A DNA stretch of 40,320 bases from Shinella yambaruensis (GCF_022899355.1 NZ_JALJCK010000025.1:1-40320), one strand, 5' to 3'. Counted from the stretch's first letter, positions 13,585 to 22,134 are shown. Notes: a model not told the origin generated them from the letters alone. Numbers and translations: made by a program.

Positions 13585-15033
13585 TCAAACATCGGAACCC
13601 CCCAGCCGCGAGGCTACGCCATTAGTAATACGCACGGACTTTGAACACCCAGTTTCCAGGGTAGGCTCGGCCTGTAATACGCATGGACTTTGAACACTGG
13701 CGGCCGCCTTCAGATACCCGGCAACAGACCCCACTGAGACGCCCATTCGTGCTGCAATCCCTCGAACACTCAATCCCTCGGCCTTCAGCGCCACAGCCTG
13801 CGCCTGCTTGGCGCTGGCGGCCGCCAGGTACGTTTGCCTATCCACGGCACCAGCAGCGCGCCTACGCGCTTCCTCGCGCTCCCTGTGGCGTTCTGCGGCC
13901 ATATCCGTGCTGATGATCGTCTTCAGCAGGCGCATTTCGGCATCTGTGATGTGAAAAAGGCTGATGAGCGTGTCGTTCTTCGGCGTGTAGAGCGGGGAGA
14001 ACTCCTTGCCGCCAAGCGTGATCTTCTCGCCGGCCTCGTAAGCCTTGGCCTTGCTGTAGAGCGTCATCAGCTCCTTGCTGCGATACGTCCAGCTCGGATC
14101 CAGCTCGGCCGCCAGCTCGACAGCTTCGCGGTACATGGCCCGGCTGTTGGTCGCTCCGGATAGCAAAAGGAAGTTCATGCGCCAGAAAAGGTGCTGCATC
14201 CGCTCACCCTCTGAGACACCGCCCCGGATCGTGGCCAGCTTGCGCAGATCCTCCAGCCGGTCCCATGCCAATTGTCGGCCCGAGAACCCACGCAGATTGT
14301 CAGCCTTGCCGCCCGGCAGTAGTTTGAGCTGCCGGCGCTCCGCTCGATCGCGTTTTTGCTGCTCGATGGTCCAGCGGGCAACCGGCAAAAGCTGCTCGGC
14401 CAGGTATTCGAACGAATACCGCACCGGCTGGCCGTCGCTGTCGGCCTCCACATGCACGACGCGGCAAACCTCGCCGCTCTTTGAATTCGTGGTGTTGACG
14501 ACGCGCAGCACCCGCGACGCATCTTTTGCATTGGTGTCGCCACCCATCGGCGCAAGCCGATCGACAAGGTATTTCTGACACGCATTCCAGCGCGGCAGTG
14601 CCTGACGGGGCAGGGTGCCATCCAATAGCCATTTGGCCTGGATCCCGCGCCCGCTGTAGACCAGCAGGGAAGGGGGCGGCAGGCCCTCGTCAGCGCAGTG
14701 GAAGAGTACGGCAGCCGCCAGTTGCTCCGGCGTTCTCCCTGCTGCCCAAGGTTGCCTGTACGTATCGAGGTCGGCGAATAGCAAGCCGATACGGGCAAGA
14801 TTCACCACACGGCGGTTCGGCCGGATGAATTCGGCTTGAGTCAGCCAGGTGTCACGGCTGGCATCGAGCAGCTGTAGCACTTGGGGCATGTCCGTCAGCC
14901 GGTGACTGGATTGACGCTTGTCACCCTCTCCAGGGCATTGCACCAAAATGGAGAAGAACCCCGACCGCGAAGGGTCGTGGTAAGCGCCGGCTTCCTCATC
15001 CGGATCGAACAACCTGAGCTGTGATGTTCCCAT
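13585..15033 (-). CDS. rep: Primase-like (archaeo-eukaryotic type) presumed replication protein
   Basis: 482 aa. Core motifs of AEP primases: DxD in LLFADLD (Asp88, Asp90); YSGRGIQAKW near 126-135; DASRVLRVVNTTNSKSG at 171-187. A C-terminal helix-turn-helix, LSVRGIAARMGVSVGSVAGYL, lies near 425-445. No TrfA or Rep_3 initiator is encoded, and the gene neighbours the partition cluster, so I infer that it starts vegetative replication. The GGAGG before the ATG is only two bases away, which is unusually close. The last about 35 residues look low in conservation and contain a DNA repeat. Confidence 0.75.
   Translation of the reverse strand: MGTSQLRLFDPDEEAGAYHDPSRSGFFSILVQCPGEGDKRQSSHRLTDMPQVLQLLDASRDTWLTQAEFIRPNRRVVNLARIGLLFADLDTYRQPWAAGRTPEQLAAAVLFHCADEGLPPPSLLVYSGRGIQAKWLLDGTLPRQALPRWNACQKYLVDRLAPMGGDTNAKDASRVLRVVNTTNSKSGEVCRVVHVEADSDGQPVRYSFEYLAEQLLPVARWTIEQQKRDRAERRQLKLLPGGKADNLRGFSGRQLAWDRLEDLRKLATIRGGVSEGERMQHLFWRMNFLLLSGATNSRAMYREAVELAAELDPSWTYRSKELMTLYSKAKAYEAGEKITLGGKEFSPLYTPKNDTLISLFHITDAEMRLLKTIISTDMAAERHREREEARRRAAGAVDRQTYLAAASAKQAQAVALKAEGLSVRGIAARMGVSVGSVAGYLKAAASVQSPCVLQAEPTLETGCSKSVRITNGVASRLGGSDV
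13625..13697. repeat. 24-bp direct repeat at the 3' end of the replication gene
   Basis: GTAATACGCACGGACTTTGA (13625 onward) and GTAATACGCATGGACTTTGA (13674 onward), both continuing ACAC, differ by one base and start 49 bp apart. They are read in different frames (VQSPCVLQ and CSKSVRITN), so DNA rather than protein is conserved. They may be iteron-like binding sites or a recent duplication that extended the reading frame. Confidence 0.7.
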
Positions 15034-15097
15034 AGCCTCCAGCCGGCGAGGCGCGCGAAAATTCGCACGAACGCCATTGCGTTCTGGAGACTGGTGG

Positions 15098-15132
15098 CAT
15101 AGAATACTGCGTATCGGATGCAGCGTTCTATG
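15098..15132. promoter_or_regulatory. Bulged hairpin upstream of the replication gene
   Basis: CATAGAA-ta-CTGC, nine-base loop, GCAG-cg-TTCTATG. A symmetric two-base internal loop separates two paired segments. It lies 65 bp upstream of the rep start in its leader or promoter region, where copy-number control elements often act. Confidence 0.45.
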
Positions 15133-15176
15133 GGCAGGCCGCCAAGCCTGTACCAGCCTTCAGAACCTATATCGCA

Positions 15177-15200
15177 AAGCCCCGCGCCAACGGGGCTTTT
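15177..15200 (-). terminator. Terminator between parC-like gene and rep
   Basis: GCCCCG-CGCCAA-CGGGGC. Downstream of the parC-like stop (15231) on the minus strand; T-runs occur on both sides, so it may work in both directions. Confidence 0.7.
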
Positions 15201-15230
15201 GCATTTCTGGGGCTAAGTCACCGACGCCAA

Positions 15231-15551
15231 TCAGTAACTACTAACCCCACCCTCGCTTCGAATCCTGCTTCCTTTCGGTTGCGTCCTGGGCGTCCAACCC
15301 ACCAGGTCCGCGTCAAATTGCGTTATGCCATTCTGCTGCAAGACGCTCGCCGCGCCGTCCACGCTCTGGAAGTATCTCGCACCGCCCCGGTGAAGACCCA
15401 GCACACGCTGCTGGTCTCCAATGGTGACTACTACGATCAACCCCTGTTCTACCGCCCGGACGCTAACCGATTGGATAGCGCCGGTAGCAACAAGCTCGCG
15501 GAAAACTTTCGGCTCGACCACTTGCAACGAATCTGTGACCTCGTGATTCAT
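15231..15551 (-). CDS. ParC-like partition-associated protein
   Basis: 106 aa from ATG 15551 (MNHEVTDSLQVVEPKVF); the frame stays open upstream but without a better start. The pattern PKVFRELVATGAIQSVSVRA, LIVVVTIGDQQRVLGLHRGGARYFQSVDGAASVLQQNGITQFDADLVGW resembles the small ParC partition-associated proteins that follow parA and parB in other proteobacterial plasmids. The position fits. Role in partition is inferred; identity is from recalled family patterns. Confidence 0.65.
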   Translation of the reverse strand: MNHEVTDSLQVVEPKVFRELVATGAIQSVSVRAVEQGLIVVVTIGDQQRVLGLHRGGARYFQSVDGAASVLQQNGITQFDADLVGWTPRTQPKGSRIRSEGGVSSY

Positions 15552-15621
15552 GCTGGATGATGCCTCATCGAATGAGATTGCGCAAGCAAGATTGAATTTT
15601 GCGCGCATCCCGTTGATTTTT

Positions 15622-15682
15622 GTGATAGCTATATAGCTTTCTATCAAGATATATTGGATATATAGCTATCATGATATCTTGA
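15622..15682. promoter_or_regulatory. AT-rich operator-family tandem sites between parB-like and parC-like genes
   Basis: GTGATAGCTATATAGC followed by CTATCAAGATATATT and GGATATATAGCTATCATGATATC: at least two full copies of the family motif, the densest occurrence. It overlaps the 3' end of the RHH gene. Multiple copies next to par genes suggest a centromere (parS-like) role besides regulation. Confidence 0.65.
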
Positions 15683-15956
15683 GATAATTCCGCAGCGCCT
15701 GGTCCACAATCTCTATCTCGGTTATGCGCTTCCCAGTCTTGATTGTTTCTTCCGCCACATGCCTCTTCAAGGCCATTGCCAGCTCCGCATCGAGCCGGAA
15801 TAGCTTCTGCACGGTCGGCGCTGTTACCGCTTTGGGTCCGCGCTTGGGGGCGTCTGCCTGCACTTCGGGATCTGCGCCGTCGAGGAATGACGTGGGATCC
15901 TTCTTGGCTCTGTTGCCCTTCGGCTGAAACTGGGTCAGGTCGGGTTTCGCCTTCAT
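15669..15956 (-). CDS. Ribbon-helix-helix centromere-binding or regulatory protein (ParB-like partner)
   Basis: 95 aa; ATG 15956 overlaps the parA stop (ATGA). The first 45 residues are polar and probably disordered, as in ParA-activating tails. The C-terminal half, VQKLFRLDAELAMALKRHVAEE...GKRITEIEIVDQALRNYL, fits a ribbon-helix-helix fold. In type Ib partition systems such a protein binds the centromere and represses parA. It is the best candidate for binding the AT-rich sites on both sides of the operon. Confidence 0.75.
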   Translation of the reverse strand: MKAKPDLTQFQPKGNRAKKDPTSFLDGADPEVQADAPKRGPKAVTAPTVQKLFRLDAELAMALKRHVAEETIKTGKRITEIEIVDQALRNYLKIS

Positions 15957-16585
15957 TGCGTGATCTCCTTGAATAGCGCCTCGATCTCGCTGACGGCGGC
16001 CTGATCCTTCTTGTTGATCTCCTGAACCGTCGCCCCTTCGCCGATCGCTCGGCGGAATGCCACCCGCTCGCACACCCGCGCATCCATGACGGCCAGGTTC
16101 TGCTCGGCCAGCCATTCCAGCATTTCGGCTGTGTCCTTCGTGCGCGGATCCACCCGATTGAGCAACACACGTACATCGAGGTCCGGGTTGTAGTCCTTGG
16201 CCAGCTCCACCACGGTCAAAAGGTCCGTCATGGCGGCGGCATCCAGGTTCGATGCACCAACGGGTATCACGGCGCGCTGTGCCAGGAGCAGGGCGGATCG
16301 CAGCCCCCCGTTGTCTCGGCCGCCGGCGTCCACGACAACATTATCGAAGCCCTGAGACAGGGCCTTACCCTCGTTGAAAACGGCCTTTCCTAAAAGGACA
16401 GTGGTTGTCGGGCTCGGCGAGAACTCGCCATCACGCCGCCACGCCGCCCAGCTCGCCGCGCTGCCTTGCGGGTCTCCGTCAATCAGCAGCGCTTGACCAG
16501 CTCGGGCAAGCATCGTGGCGAGGTGGACCGCGATAGTGGTTTTACCCACGCCCCCTTTGGTGTTGACTACGGCGTATACCGTCAT
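15953..16585 (-). CDS. parA: ParA partition ATPase (small, type Ib)
   Basis: 210 aa without an N-terminal DNA-binding domain. Deviant Walker A KGGVGKTT at residues 10-17; LLIDGDPQGSA near 37; VVVDAGGRDNGGLRSAL near 85. AGGAG eight bases before the ATG. It moves or positions plasmid copies together with the RHH protein. An AT-rich operator lies 39-85 bp upstream. Confidence 0.93.
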   Translation of the reverse strand: MTVYAVVNTKGGVGKTTIAVHLATMLARAGQALLIDGDPQGSAASWAAWRRDGEFSPSPTTTVLLGKAVFNEGKALSQGFDNVVVDAGGRDNGGLRSALLLAQRAVIPVGASNLDAAAMTDLLTVVELAKDYNPDLDVRVLLNRVDPRTKDTAEMLEWLAEQNLAVMDARVCERVAFRRAIGEGATVQEINKKDQAAVSEIEALFKEITQ

Positions 16586-16623
16586 GCGGGAATCTCCTAT
16601 GATGGATGAGAAGTGAGTCCAGT

Positions 16624-16670
16624 ATGATAGCTTTATATCTAGATAGCAATATATCTATATAGCTATTTGT
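16624..16670. promoter_or_regulatory. AT-rich operator at the parA promoter
   Basis: ATGATAGCTTTATATC, TAGATAGCAATATATC and TATATAGCTATT lie in succession upstream of parA. They match the plasmid-wide family and are placed for autoregulation of the par operon. Confidence 0.7.
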
Positions 16671-16682
16671 GGTTTTCTTTCG

Positions 16683-17282
16683 CTACCCTTCGCCGGCTTT
16701 GCCGTTTCGCGTGAGCGCTCGATAAAGGGTTGTTCGGTGCACACCCAGATGGTCGGCTGTCTGCGCTACGGTGTAACCCTCGGCGTCAAGCAAGCGGCGC
16801 GCCTTCTTCAGCTCCGCGATCGATAGGGTAGGGGGGCGGCCAAAGCGGATACCTTGCTTCTTTGCTCGGCTGCGCCCATTGCGCGTGATCTCCTGAATCA
16901 GCGACCGTTCGAAGGCGGACAGCCCCTGAAAGAACTCGAAGAGAACGCCGCCATGGCGGGCTGTGTGTAACCAGGGCTCGGACAGGCTGACCAAATGCCC
17001 GCCCATCAACCGCAACCGCTCCATAACATCCAGCAGCTCACGGGTGCCCCGCGCAATGCGGTTCAACGCGCACACGATAACGGTATCGCCTGGCCTAAGA
17101 TCGTCCAGTAGTTCGTCCAGCTCCGGCCTTTCTTGCCGGGCAGCTTTCGAAAGGTCGAGGTAGACCGCAGAGCAGCCCGCCGCGATCAGCTTTCGCTCTT
17201 GCTGTTTCGCATCTGTGTCATCGTGTGTTGATACTGTCGAATAGCCAAAAAGCCTCTGGGTCGGGGGTTTCACCCTGTACAT
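16683..17282 (-). CDS. Serine recombinase (resolvase)
   Basis: 199 aa from ATG 17282 (MYRVKPPTQ). Small serine recombinase: catalytic Ser within FGYSTVSTHDDTD, RPELDELLDDLRPGDTVIVCALNRIARGTRELL, GLSAFERSLIQE, and a C-terminal HTH (TVAQTADHLGVHRTTLYRAL). The usual YxRVST has Thr for Arg. It probably resolves plasmid dimers. Upstream frame extension to 17447 overlaps the divergent promoter region and is unlikely. Confidence 0.88.
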   Translation of the reverse strand: MYRVKPPTQRLFGYSTVSTHDDTDAKQQERKLIAAGCSAVYLDLSKAARQERPELDELLDDLRPGDTVIVCALNRIARGTRELLDVMERLRLMGGHLVSLSEPWLHTARHGGVLFEFFQGLSAFERSLIQEITRNGRSRAKKQGIRFGRPPTLSIAELKKARRLLDAEGYTVAQTADHLGVHRTTLYRALTRNGKAGEG

Positions 17283-17335
17283 ACCTGTTCTCACTCCCTG
17301 CTGTGAATGTTGCAAAAGTCGGTTGCATATTTTAA

Positions 17336-17348
17336 GCACCAAGGGTGC
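17336..17348. promoter_or_regulatory. GCACCAAGGGTGC operator between resolvase and XRE gene 1
   Basis: Inverted repeat GCACC-N3-GGTGC inside the 16-17 bp spacer of a resolvase promoter (minus strand TTGAGA and AAATAT). CACCAAGGGTGC recurs at 29962-29973 upstream of the paralogous XRE gene 2. Confidence 0.6.
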
Positions 17349-17451
17349 TCTCAATGGCTTATGTCGCAACTGACCTTGGAACCAACTGGGTGGGAAAGGC
17401 CGTTTCTTGTTATCATCTGTGAGACTAAGAACCCGGAGGCTCACCAAAACG

Positions 17452-17700
17452 ATGGGGCCGCAAAGTAACGATCACCAGGTCGAAGAGCACGTCGAGCGGA
17501 TGCGCGAACTTTTCGGCCGTAATCTGCGTGAAGCGCGCAAGGTTGCGCGGCTTTCACAGCGGGACATCCATACAATTTCTGGCTACTCTCAATCGTTTAT
17601 CAGCGAAATCGAGACAGGTAAGCGCTCCATCAGCCTCGACAACATGGCCGTGTTGGCAAAGGTCCTGAACGTACCTTTATGGACCATGTTAAAGCCTTAG
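17452..17700 (+). CDS. XRE-family regulator in the position of trbA
   Basis: 82 aa from ATG 17452; GGAGG lies 12 bases upstream, a long gap. HTH: FGRNLREARKVARLSQRDIHTISGYSQSFISEIETGKRSISLDNMAVLAKVLNVPLWTMLKP. It is a close paralog of the protein at 29703. In RK2, trbA lies immediately upstream of trbB and represses transfer promoters; this gene occupies the same position, so it is my candidate for the protein that binds the GATAGTGT sites. Ends in a strong terminator. Confidence 0.8.
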   Translation: MGPQSNDHQVEEHVERMRELFGRNLREARKVARLSQRDIHTISGYSQSFISEIETGKRSISLDNMAVLAKVLNVPLWTMLKP

Positions 17701-17774
17701 CGATAGGCGAAAAGTTGCCTGAAAGCATCAGGATTAACGCTAACCCACTAAAATAGCTAGAGTTTTACCGATGG

Positions 17775-17807
17775 AAGCCCCTGACGCTCGCCGCGCAGGG
17801 GCTTTTT
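17775..17807 (+). terminator. Terminator after XRE gene 1
   Basis: AAGCCCCTG, 12-base loop, CAGGGGCTT followed by TTT. It separates the regulator from the trb operon. Confidence 0.9.
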
Positions 17808-17815
17808 GCTGTGCA

Positions 17816-17890
17816 TTTTGATAGTGTTTGCACTATCATTTTGATAGCCGGGACACTATCATGCAATCCGGGCTTTGATAGTGTATTATC
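17816..17890 (+). promoter_or_regulatory. trbB promoter region with three GATAGTGT operators
   Basis: TGATAGTGTTTGCACTATCA at 17819-17838 (perfect eight-base half-sites), TGATAG-CCGGGA-CACTATCA at 17842-17861 (23 bp later), and TTTGATAGTGTATTATC at 17874-17890. TATTAT at the third site may be the -10. Multiple helically spaced copies indicate cooperative repression of the trb operon. Confidence 0.7.
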
Positions 17891-17949
17891 GATCACAGGA
17901 AGCCATTACAAGACAAGTGGACCGCATGACGCGGCCAAGGATGATACTG

Positions 17950-18915
17950 ATGCAAGCGCCCTCCCACGACAGAGCCGGCGAGCATGAGCGGAGAGTGAAG
18001 GAAAAGCTCCGGCGAGAGCTGGGGCCACAGATTCTGAATCTGCTCGATGACCCCATGGTCAACGAGATTATGCTGAACCCCAACGGGGTCCTTTGGGTCG
18101 ATCGTATGGGAATGCCCATGGAGGCATGTGGCTCGATGCCAGCGCTTCAGGCACGCTCGCTGATGGCAACTGTAGCCTCAACGCTCAACACCCTCATAAC
18201 CGCTGACAACCCAATTCTCGAATGTGAATTGCCGCTCGATGGTTCACGATTTGAGGCCCTGGTTCCACCCATCGTAGCCGCCCCCACGTTCACGATCCGA
18301 AAGAAAGCACTCCAAGTGTTTTCACTCTCCGATTATGTCTCTCAGGGCATCATGGATCCGGTTCAAAAGGCTGCGCTAGAGGCAGCTATCCGTCATCGGA
18401 AAAACATCCTGGTGGTCGGCGGAACGGGGACCGGCAAAACCACGCTCACAAACGCAATCATCAAGCACATGGTGGTTGCCTCGCCCGAACACCGACTGCT
18501 CATTCTCGAAGACACCGGAGAGCTGCAATGCTCGGCCGAGAACGCAGTGCTTTTACGCGCCACCGATAAGGTGGATATGACACGCCTGCTCAAGGCCACC
18601 ATGCGCCTACGTCCGGACAGGATCATTGTTGGCGAGGTCCGCGACGGCGCGGCGCTCGCCCTTCTCAAAGCATGGAATACAGGCCACCCCGGTGGGGTTG
18701 CAACAGTTCACGCAAACTCGGCGCCAGCCGGTCTCGTCCGCATGGAACAACTTGTGGCTGAGGCTACGCAAGCGCCGATGAAAACGCTGATCACCGAAGC
18801 CATCGATCTCATCGTCTCCATTGAGAAGACGGCCGAGGGGCGGCGCGTGAAAGAGGTTGTCAGTGTCCACGGACATGACGGCCACCACTACCAAACCAAG
18901 CCAATTGAGGAATGA
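17950..18915 (+). CDS. trbB: TrbB (VirB11-like secretion ATPase)
   Basis: 321 aa from ATG 17950, chosen for AAGGA eight bases upstream and length near RP4 TrbB (about 320); the frame is open from 17875. Hexameric cytoplasmic ATPase. LRRELGPQILNLLDDPMVNEIMLNPNG opens the conserved part; Walker A VVGGTGTGKTTLTNA; LILEDTGELQ; RPDRIIVGEVRDGAALALLKAWNTGHPGGVATVHANS. First gene of the trb operon. Confidence 0.95.
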   Translation: MQAPSHDRAGEHERRVKEKLRRELGPQILNLLDDPMVNEIMLNPNGVLWVDRMGMPMEACGSMPALQARSLMATVASTLNTLITADNPILECELPLDGSRFEALVPPIVAAPTFTIRKKALQVFSLSDYVSQGIMDPVQKAALEAAIRHRKNILVVGGTGTGKTTLTNAIIKHMVVASPEHRLLILEDTGELQCSAENAVLLRATDKVDMTRLLKATMRLRPDRIIVGEVRDGAALALLKAWNTGHPGGVATVHANSAPAGLVRMEQLVAEATQAPMKTLITEAIDLIVSIEKTAEGRRVKEVVSVHGHDGHHYQTKPIEE

Positions 18916-18918
18916 TCT

Positions 18919-19314
18919 ATGAATAGTCGCGTACTGCGTGGCCAACACCAAACCCAGCTGTGGATGTTTGCTCTTTTCGCAGCCTTGGTTTTCTTTGCCG
19001 GCATCGATCCTGTACATGCTGCCGACGCAACCCCAGGCGGGGGCTCGGGACTGCCTTGGGAAACCCCACTCGACACGTTGCAACGGTCAATCACAGGCCC
19101 TGTGGCCTTCATCATTTCCCTGCTGGGTATCGTAGCCTGTGGTGCGATGCTGATCTGGGGCGGTGAGATTTCGGAGTTCACGCGGCGCATTATCTATGTC
19201 GTGCTCGTCGGCGCTATATTGATGTTCGCCAACACGCTGCTGACCGGCGCACTGTTTTCCGGCGCTGTTATCCCTGACGGGCTGTCACTGGCGCTGGAGG
19301 TTCACGCAAAATGA
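18919..19314 (+). CDS. trbC: TrbC (VirB2-like pilin precursor)
   Basis: 131 aa. Signal peptide about 1-34 ending VHA|ADATP, then two hydrophobic helices (GPVAFIISLLGIVACGAMLIWG and IIYVVLVGAILMFANTLLTGALF), as in pilin subunits. In RP4, TrbC is circularised by TraF, which is present here. AGGA lies just upstream of the ATG. Confidence 0.93.
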   Translation: MNSRVLRGQHQTQLWMFALFAALVFFAGIDPVHAADATPGGGSGLPWETPLDTLQRSITGPVAFIISLLGIVACGAMLIWGGEISEFTRRIIYVVLVGAILMFANTLLTGALFSGAVIPDGLSLALEVHAK

Positions 19315-19625
19315 GCCAGTCGCAGCACCTACGACAAACAAAGACTCGTCGGGCGCTGCACCGCCCGCAAATGGTGTGGGGTGGTGAGCGCGAATTAATG
19401 CTCACGTCCATGCTGGTTGCGGGCGGCATTATTGTTTCAGCTCTGAACTTTCTGGCGTCCGTGATCGGGATCATCCTCTGGCTGATCTGTGTCTACGGTC
19501 TTCGCCGCATGGCGAAGGTCGATCCGAATATGTCGAAAGTTTATCTGAGGCAGCTCCGCTACGCCGATTACTACGCGCCCTTCTCGCGACCGTGGCGGGT
19601 CGCGAAATCCTCGCGCATCTACTGA
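19311..19625 (+). CDS. trbD: TrbD (VirB3-like inner-membrane protein)
   Basis: 104 aa; start overlaps trbC stop (ATGA). A hydrophobic hairpin near residues 24-60 (LTSMLVAGGIIVSALNFLASVIGIILWLICVYGL) and the tail RRMAKVDPNMSKVYLRQLRYADYY are typical of TrbD/VirB3. Needed for pilus assembly at the inner membrane. Confidence 0.93.
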   Translation: MSQSQHLRQTKTRRALHRPQMVWGGERELMLTSMLVAGGIIVSALNFLASVIGIILWLICVYGLRRMAKVDPNMSKVYLRQLRYADYYAPFSRPWRVAKSSRIY

Positions 19626-19635
19626 GGCAGCATTT

Positions 19636-22134
19636 ATGTTGGCACTGAAAATGTTTCGCACCAAAGCTGCGGGGCTACCCGACCTGCTGAACTATGCCGC
19701 GCTGATCGACAGCGGCGTGGTTCTCGGCAAGGACGGCAGCCTCCTGGCCGGGTTCTTCTTTCGCGGCGACGATGCCGCGATGGCCACGGAGTCGGAGCGT
19801 AATCACCTCACCGCATTGGTGAATAGCTACCTGTCACGTTTCGGCGCTGGCTGGGCGGTGTGGGTAGATGCAATCCGCATTTCCTCGCCCGACTATCCTG
19901 ATCCGTCAGCATCGCACTTCCCTGAACCCATCACCGCAATGATCGACCTTGAGCGGCGGTCAATGTTCGAGCGCGAATCGTCCCACTATGAAACTGAATA
20001 CGCTCTGCTCTTGCAGTATCTGCCGCCGCTGAAGCGAGATTCAAAAATTGGCGATCTGGTCTACGATGATGATGGCCGTGACACCACGGCTCTTGGCAAT
20101 CGTCACCTCGCCGAGTTTGAGAAAAGGCTGTCCGATTTTGAGGATGGCATTGGCGATCTTCTTCACATGGAGCGTATGGGTAGCAGGGTTGCCCAGACGC
20201 CAGACGGCGACGATTACGAAACGGACGAGCTGATCAACTACTTACATTATTGCGTCAGCGGCAAAGCGGCCACCCTGAGAGTTCCAGCTTGCCCGATGTA
20301 TCTGGATGCCTGGCTTGGATACTCGGAGCTTTGGCCCGGCGACACCCCAAAACTCGGGGAACAGTTCATTTCCACTGTTGCGATTGAAGGTTTTCCCGGC
20401 GCTACAGCGCCCGGAATCCTCGACATGCTGGACGGATTGCCGCTGCCTTATCGGTGGTCAAGCCGATTTATCTTTTTGGAACAGAACGAAGCGATTGCCG
20501 CGCTCAACCGGTACCGCCTCAAGTGGCAACAAAAGATCCGGGGTTTCGTCAGTCAGGTCATGAAAAGCGAAAAGGGCATGATCAACACGGATGCCCTCGC
20601 GATGATGAATGAGACCGAAGAGGCCATCGCAGAAGCCAACTCCGGCCTGGTGGCATTTGGCTATTACACCCCGGTGGTCGTGCTCATGCACGAAAACCGG
20701 AAGTTCCTTGAAGAGCAAGCCAGGTACGTCACGCGGGAAATCGAACGTCGCGGATTTTCTGCCCGGATTGAAACTGTCAACACGCTGGAATCGTGGCTGG
20801 GATCCCTGCCAGGCCAGACCTATCCGAATGTACGCCGCCCCCTGGTTCACACTTTGAACCTTGCGGATCTTTTGCCACTGACAAGCGTATGGCCAGGTGA
20901 GCGACAGAACCCATGCCCCTTCTACCCTGAAGGCTCACCGCCGCTCATGCAGGCAGTGACCGGAGGGGCGACCCCGTTCCGGCTGAATCTCCATGTAGGT
21001 GATGTGGGGCACACATTGATCCTCGGCCCGACAGGGGCGGGCAAGTCTACGCTGCTCGCCACGATCCAGGCCCAAGCTCGGCGCTATCAAAGCCGCCCCC
21101 GGCAAGACGGCAGTTGCCTGCCGATGAGCATCACGGCTTTCGATAAAGGCCATTCGCTCTATGCCCTCGCTTCAGCCACTGGTGGGACGCACTATGATAT
21201 TGGCGCTGACGACAGTGAGATTGCCGTCGCTCCGCTAACCGATATCGATAGCGACAGCGGCATGCTCTGGGCCGAAGAGTGGTTGGCAACCTGCTTTGAA
21301 CTTCAGGCCAACCGCCCCCCATCGCCTCAACAGCGCAGCGAGATCCACAAAGCGATGAGCCTTTTGCGGGGCGCACCAGCTAGCTTTCGCTCACTCACAC
21401 ACTTTGTCACCACGGTTCAGGATGAGGATCTGCGGGCAGCGCTGAGCCACTACACGATCAGTGGCGCTATGGGTCACCTTCTCGATGGAAACTCCGATTC
21501 CGTTGAGATTACGCCTACAACCGTCTTTGAAATCGATGAGCTGATGAAGCTGGGCGACAAGAACGCGATCCCCGTTCTTCTGTATCTGTTTCGCCGCTTC
21601 GAAAAATCGTTGCAAGGCCAGCCCGCCATTCTGTCCCTGGATGAAGCATGGGTGATGCTTGGCCATCCGGTGTTCCGCGAGAAGCTGCGGGAATGGCTGA
21701 AGGAACTGCGTAAGAAAAACTGCCTGGTAATCCTTGCGACACAAAGCCTGTCCGATGCCATCCATTCGGGACTGCTCGATGTACTGCTAGAACAATGCCC
21801 CACAAAGATCTTCTTGCCGAACAAGGAAGCCGATCTTGAAGGCACCAAAGAAAACCCTGGTCCAGCGGATCTGTACAAGGCGTTTGGCCTGAACCACCGG
21901 GAAATTCAGGTGCTGAAGTCAGCGCAGTACAAGCGTCATTACTATTACAAATCGCCGCTGGGACGGCGTTTGTTCGAGCTGGGGCTTGGGCCTCTGGCTC
22001 TCAGTTTCGTGGCGGTCTCTGACAAAGAGGCAATCGCCGAAATCAAGTCGCTGCAACGCGCTCACGGGGCCGAATGGCCTCTCGTTTGGATGACAAATCG
22101 AGGTGTCAACTATGAACAATATGCTCAGCGGTAA
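19636..22134 (+). CDS. trbE: TrbE (VirB4-like secretion ATPase)
   Basis: 832 aa, close to RP4 TrbE. GAGG eight bases before the ATG. Walker A ILGPTGAGKSTLLA near residue 460; Walker B AILSLDEAWVMLG near 670; ILATQSLSDAIHS follows. N-terminal CagE/VirB4 domain with YALLLQYLPPLKRDSKIGDLVYDDDG. The largest ATPase of the channel; it drives pilin extraction and substrate transfer. Confidence 0.96.
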   Translation: MLALKMFRTKAAGLPDLLNYAALIDSGVVLGKDGSLLAGFFFRGDDAAMATESERNHLTALVNSYLSRFGAGWAVWVDAIRISSPDYPDPSASHFPEPITAMIDLERRSMFERESSHYETEYALLLQYLPPLKRDSKIGDLVYDDDGRDTTALGNRHLAEFEKRLSDFEDGIGDLLHMERMGSRVAQTPDGDDYETDELINYLHYCVSGKAATLRVPACPMYLDAWLGYSELWPGDTPKLGEQFISTVAIEGFPGATAPGILDMLDGLPLPYRWSSRFIFLEQNEAIAALNRYRLKWQQKIRGFVSQVMKSEKGMINTDALAMMNETEEAIAEANSGLVAFGYYTPVVVLMHENRKFLEEQARYVTREIERRGFSARIETVNTLESWLGSLPGQTYPNVRRPLVHTLNLADLLPLTSVWPGERQNPCPFYPEGSPPLMQAVTGGATPFRLNLHVGDVGHTLILGPTGAGKSTLLATIQAQARRYQSRPRQDGSCLPMSITAFDKGHSLYALASATGGTHYDIGADDSEIAVAPLTDIDSDSGMLWAEEWLATCFELQANRPPSPQQRSEIHKAMSLLRGAPASFRSLTHFVTTVQDEDLRAALSHYTISGAMGHLLDGNSDSVEITPTTVFEIDELMKLGDKNAIPVLLYLFRRFEKSLQGQPAILSLDEAWVMLGHPVFREKLREWLKELRKKNCLVILATQSLSDAIHSGLLDVLLEQCPTKIFLPNKEADLEGTKENPGPADLYKAFGLNHREIQVLKSAQYKRHYYYKSPLGRRLFELGLGPLALSFVAVSDKEAIAEIKSLQRAHGAEWPLVWMTNRGVNYEQYAQR

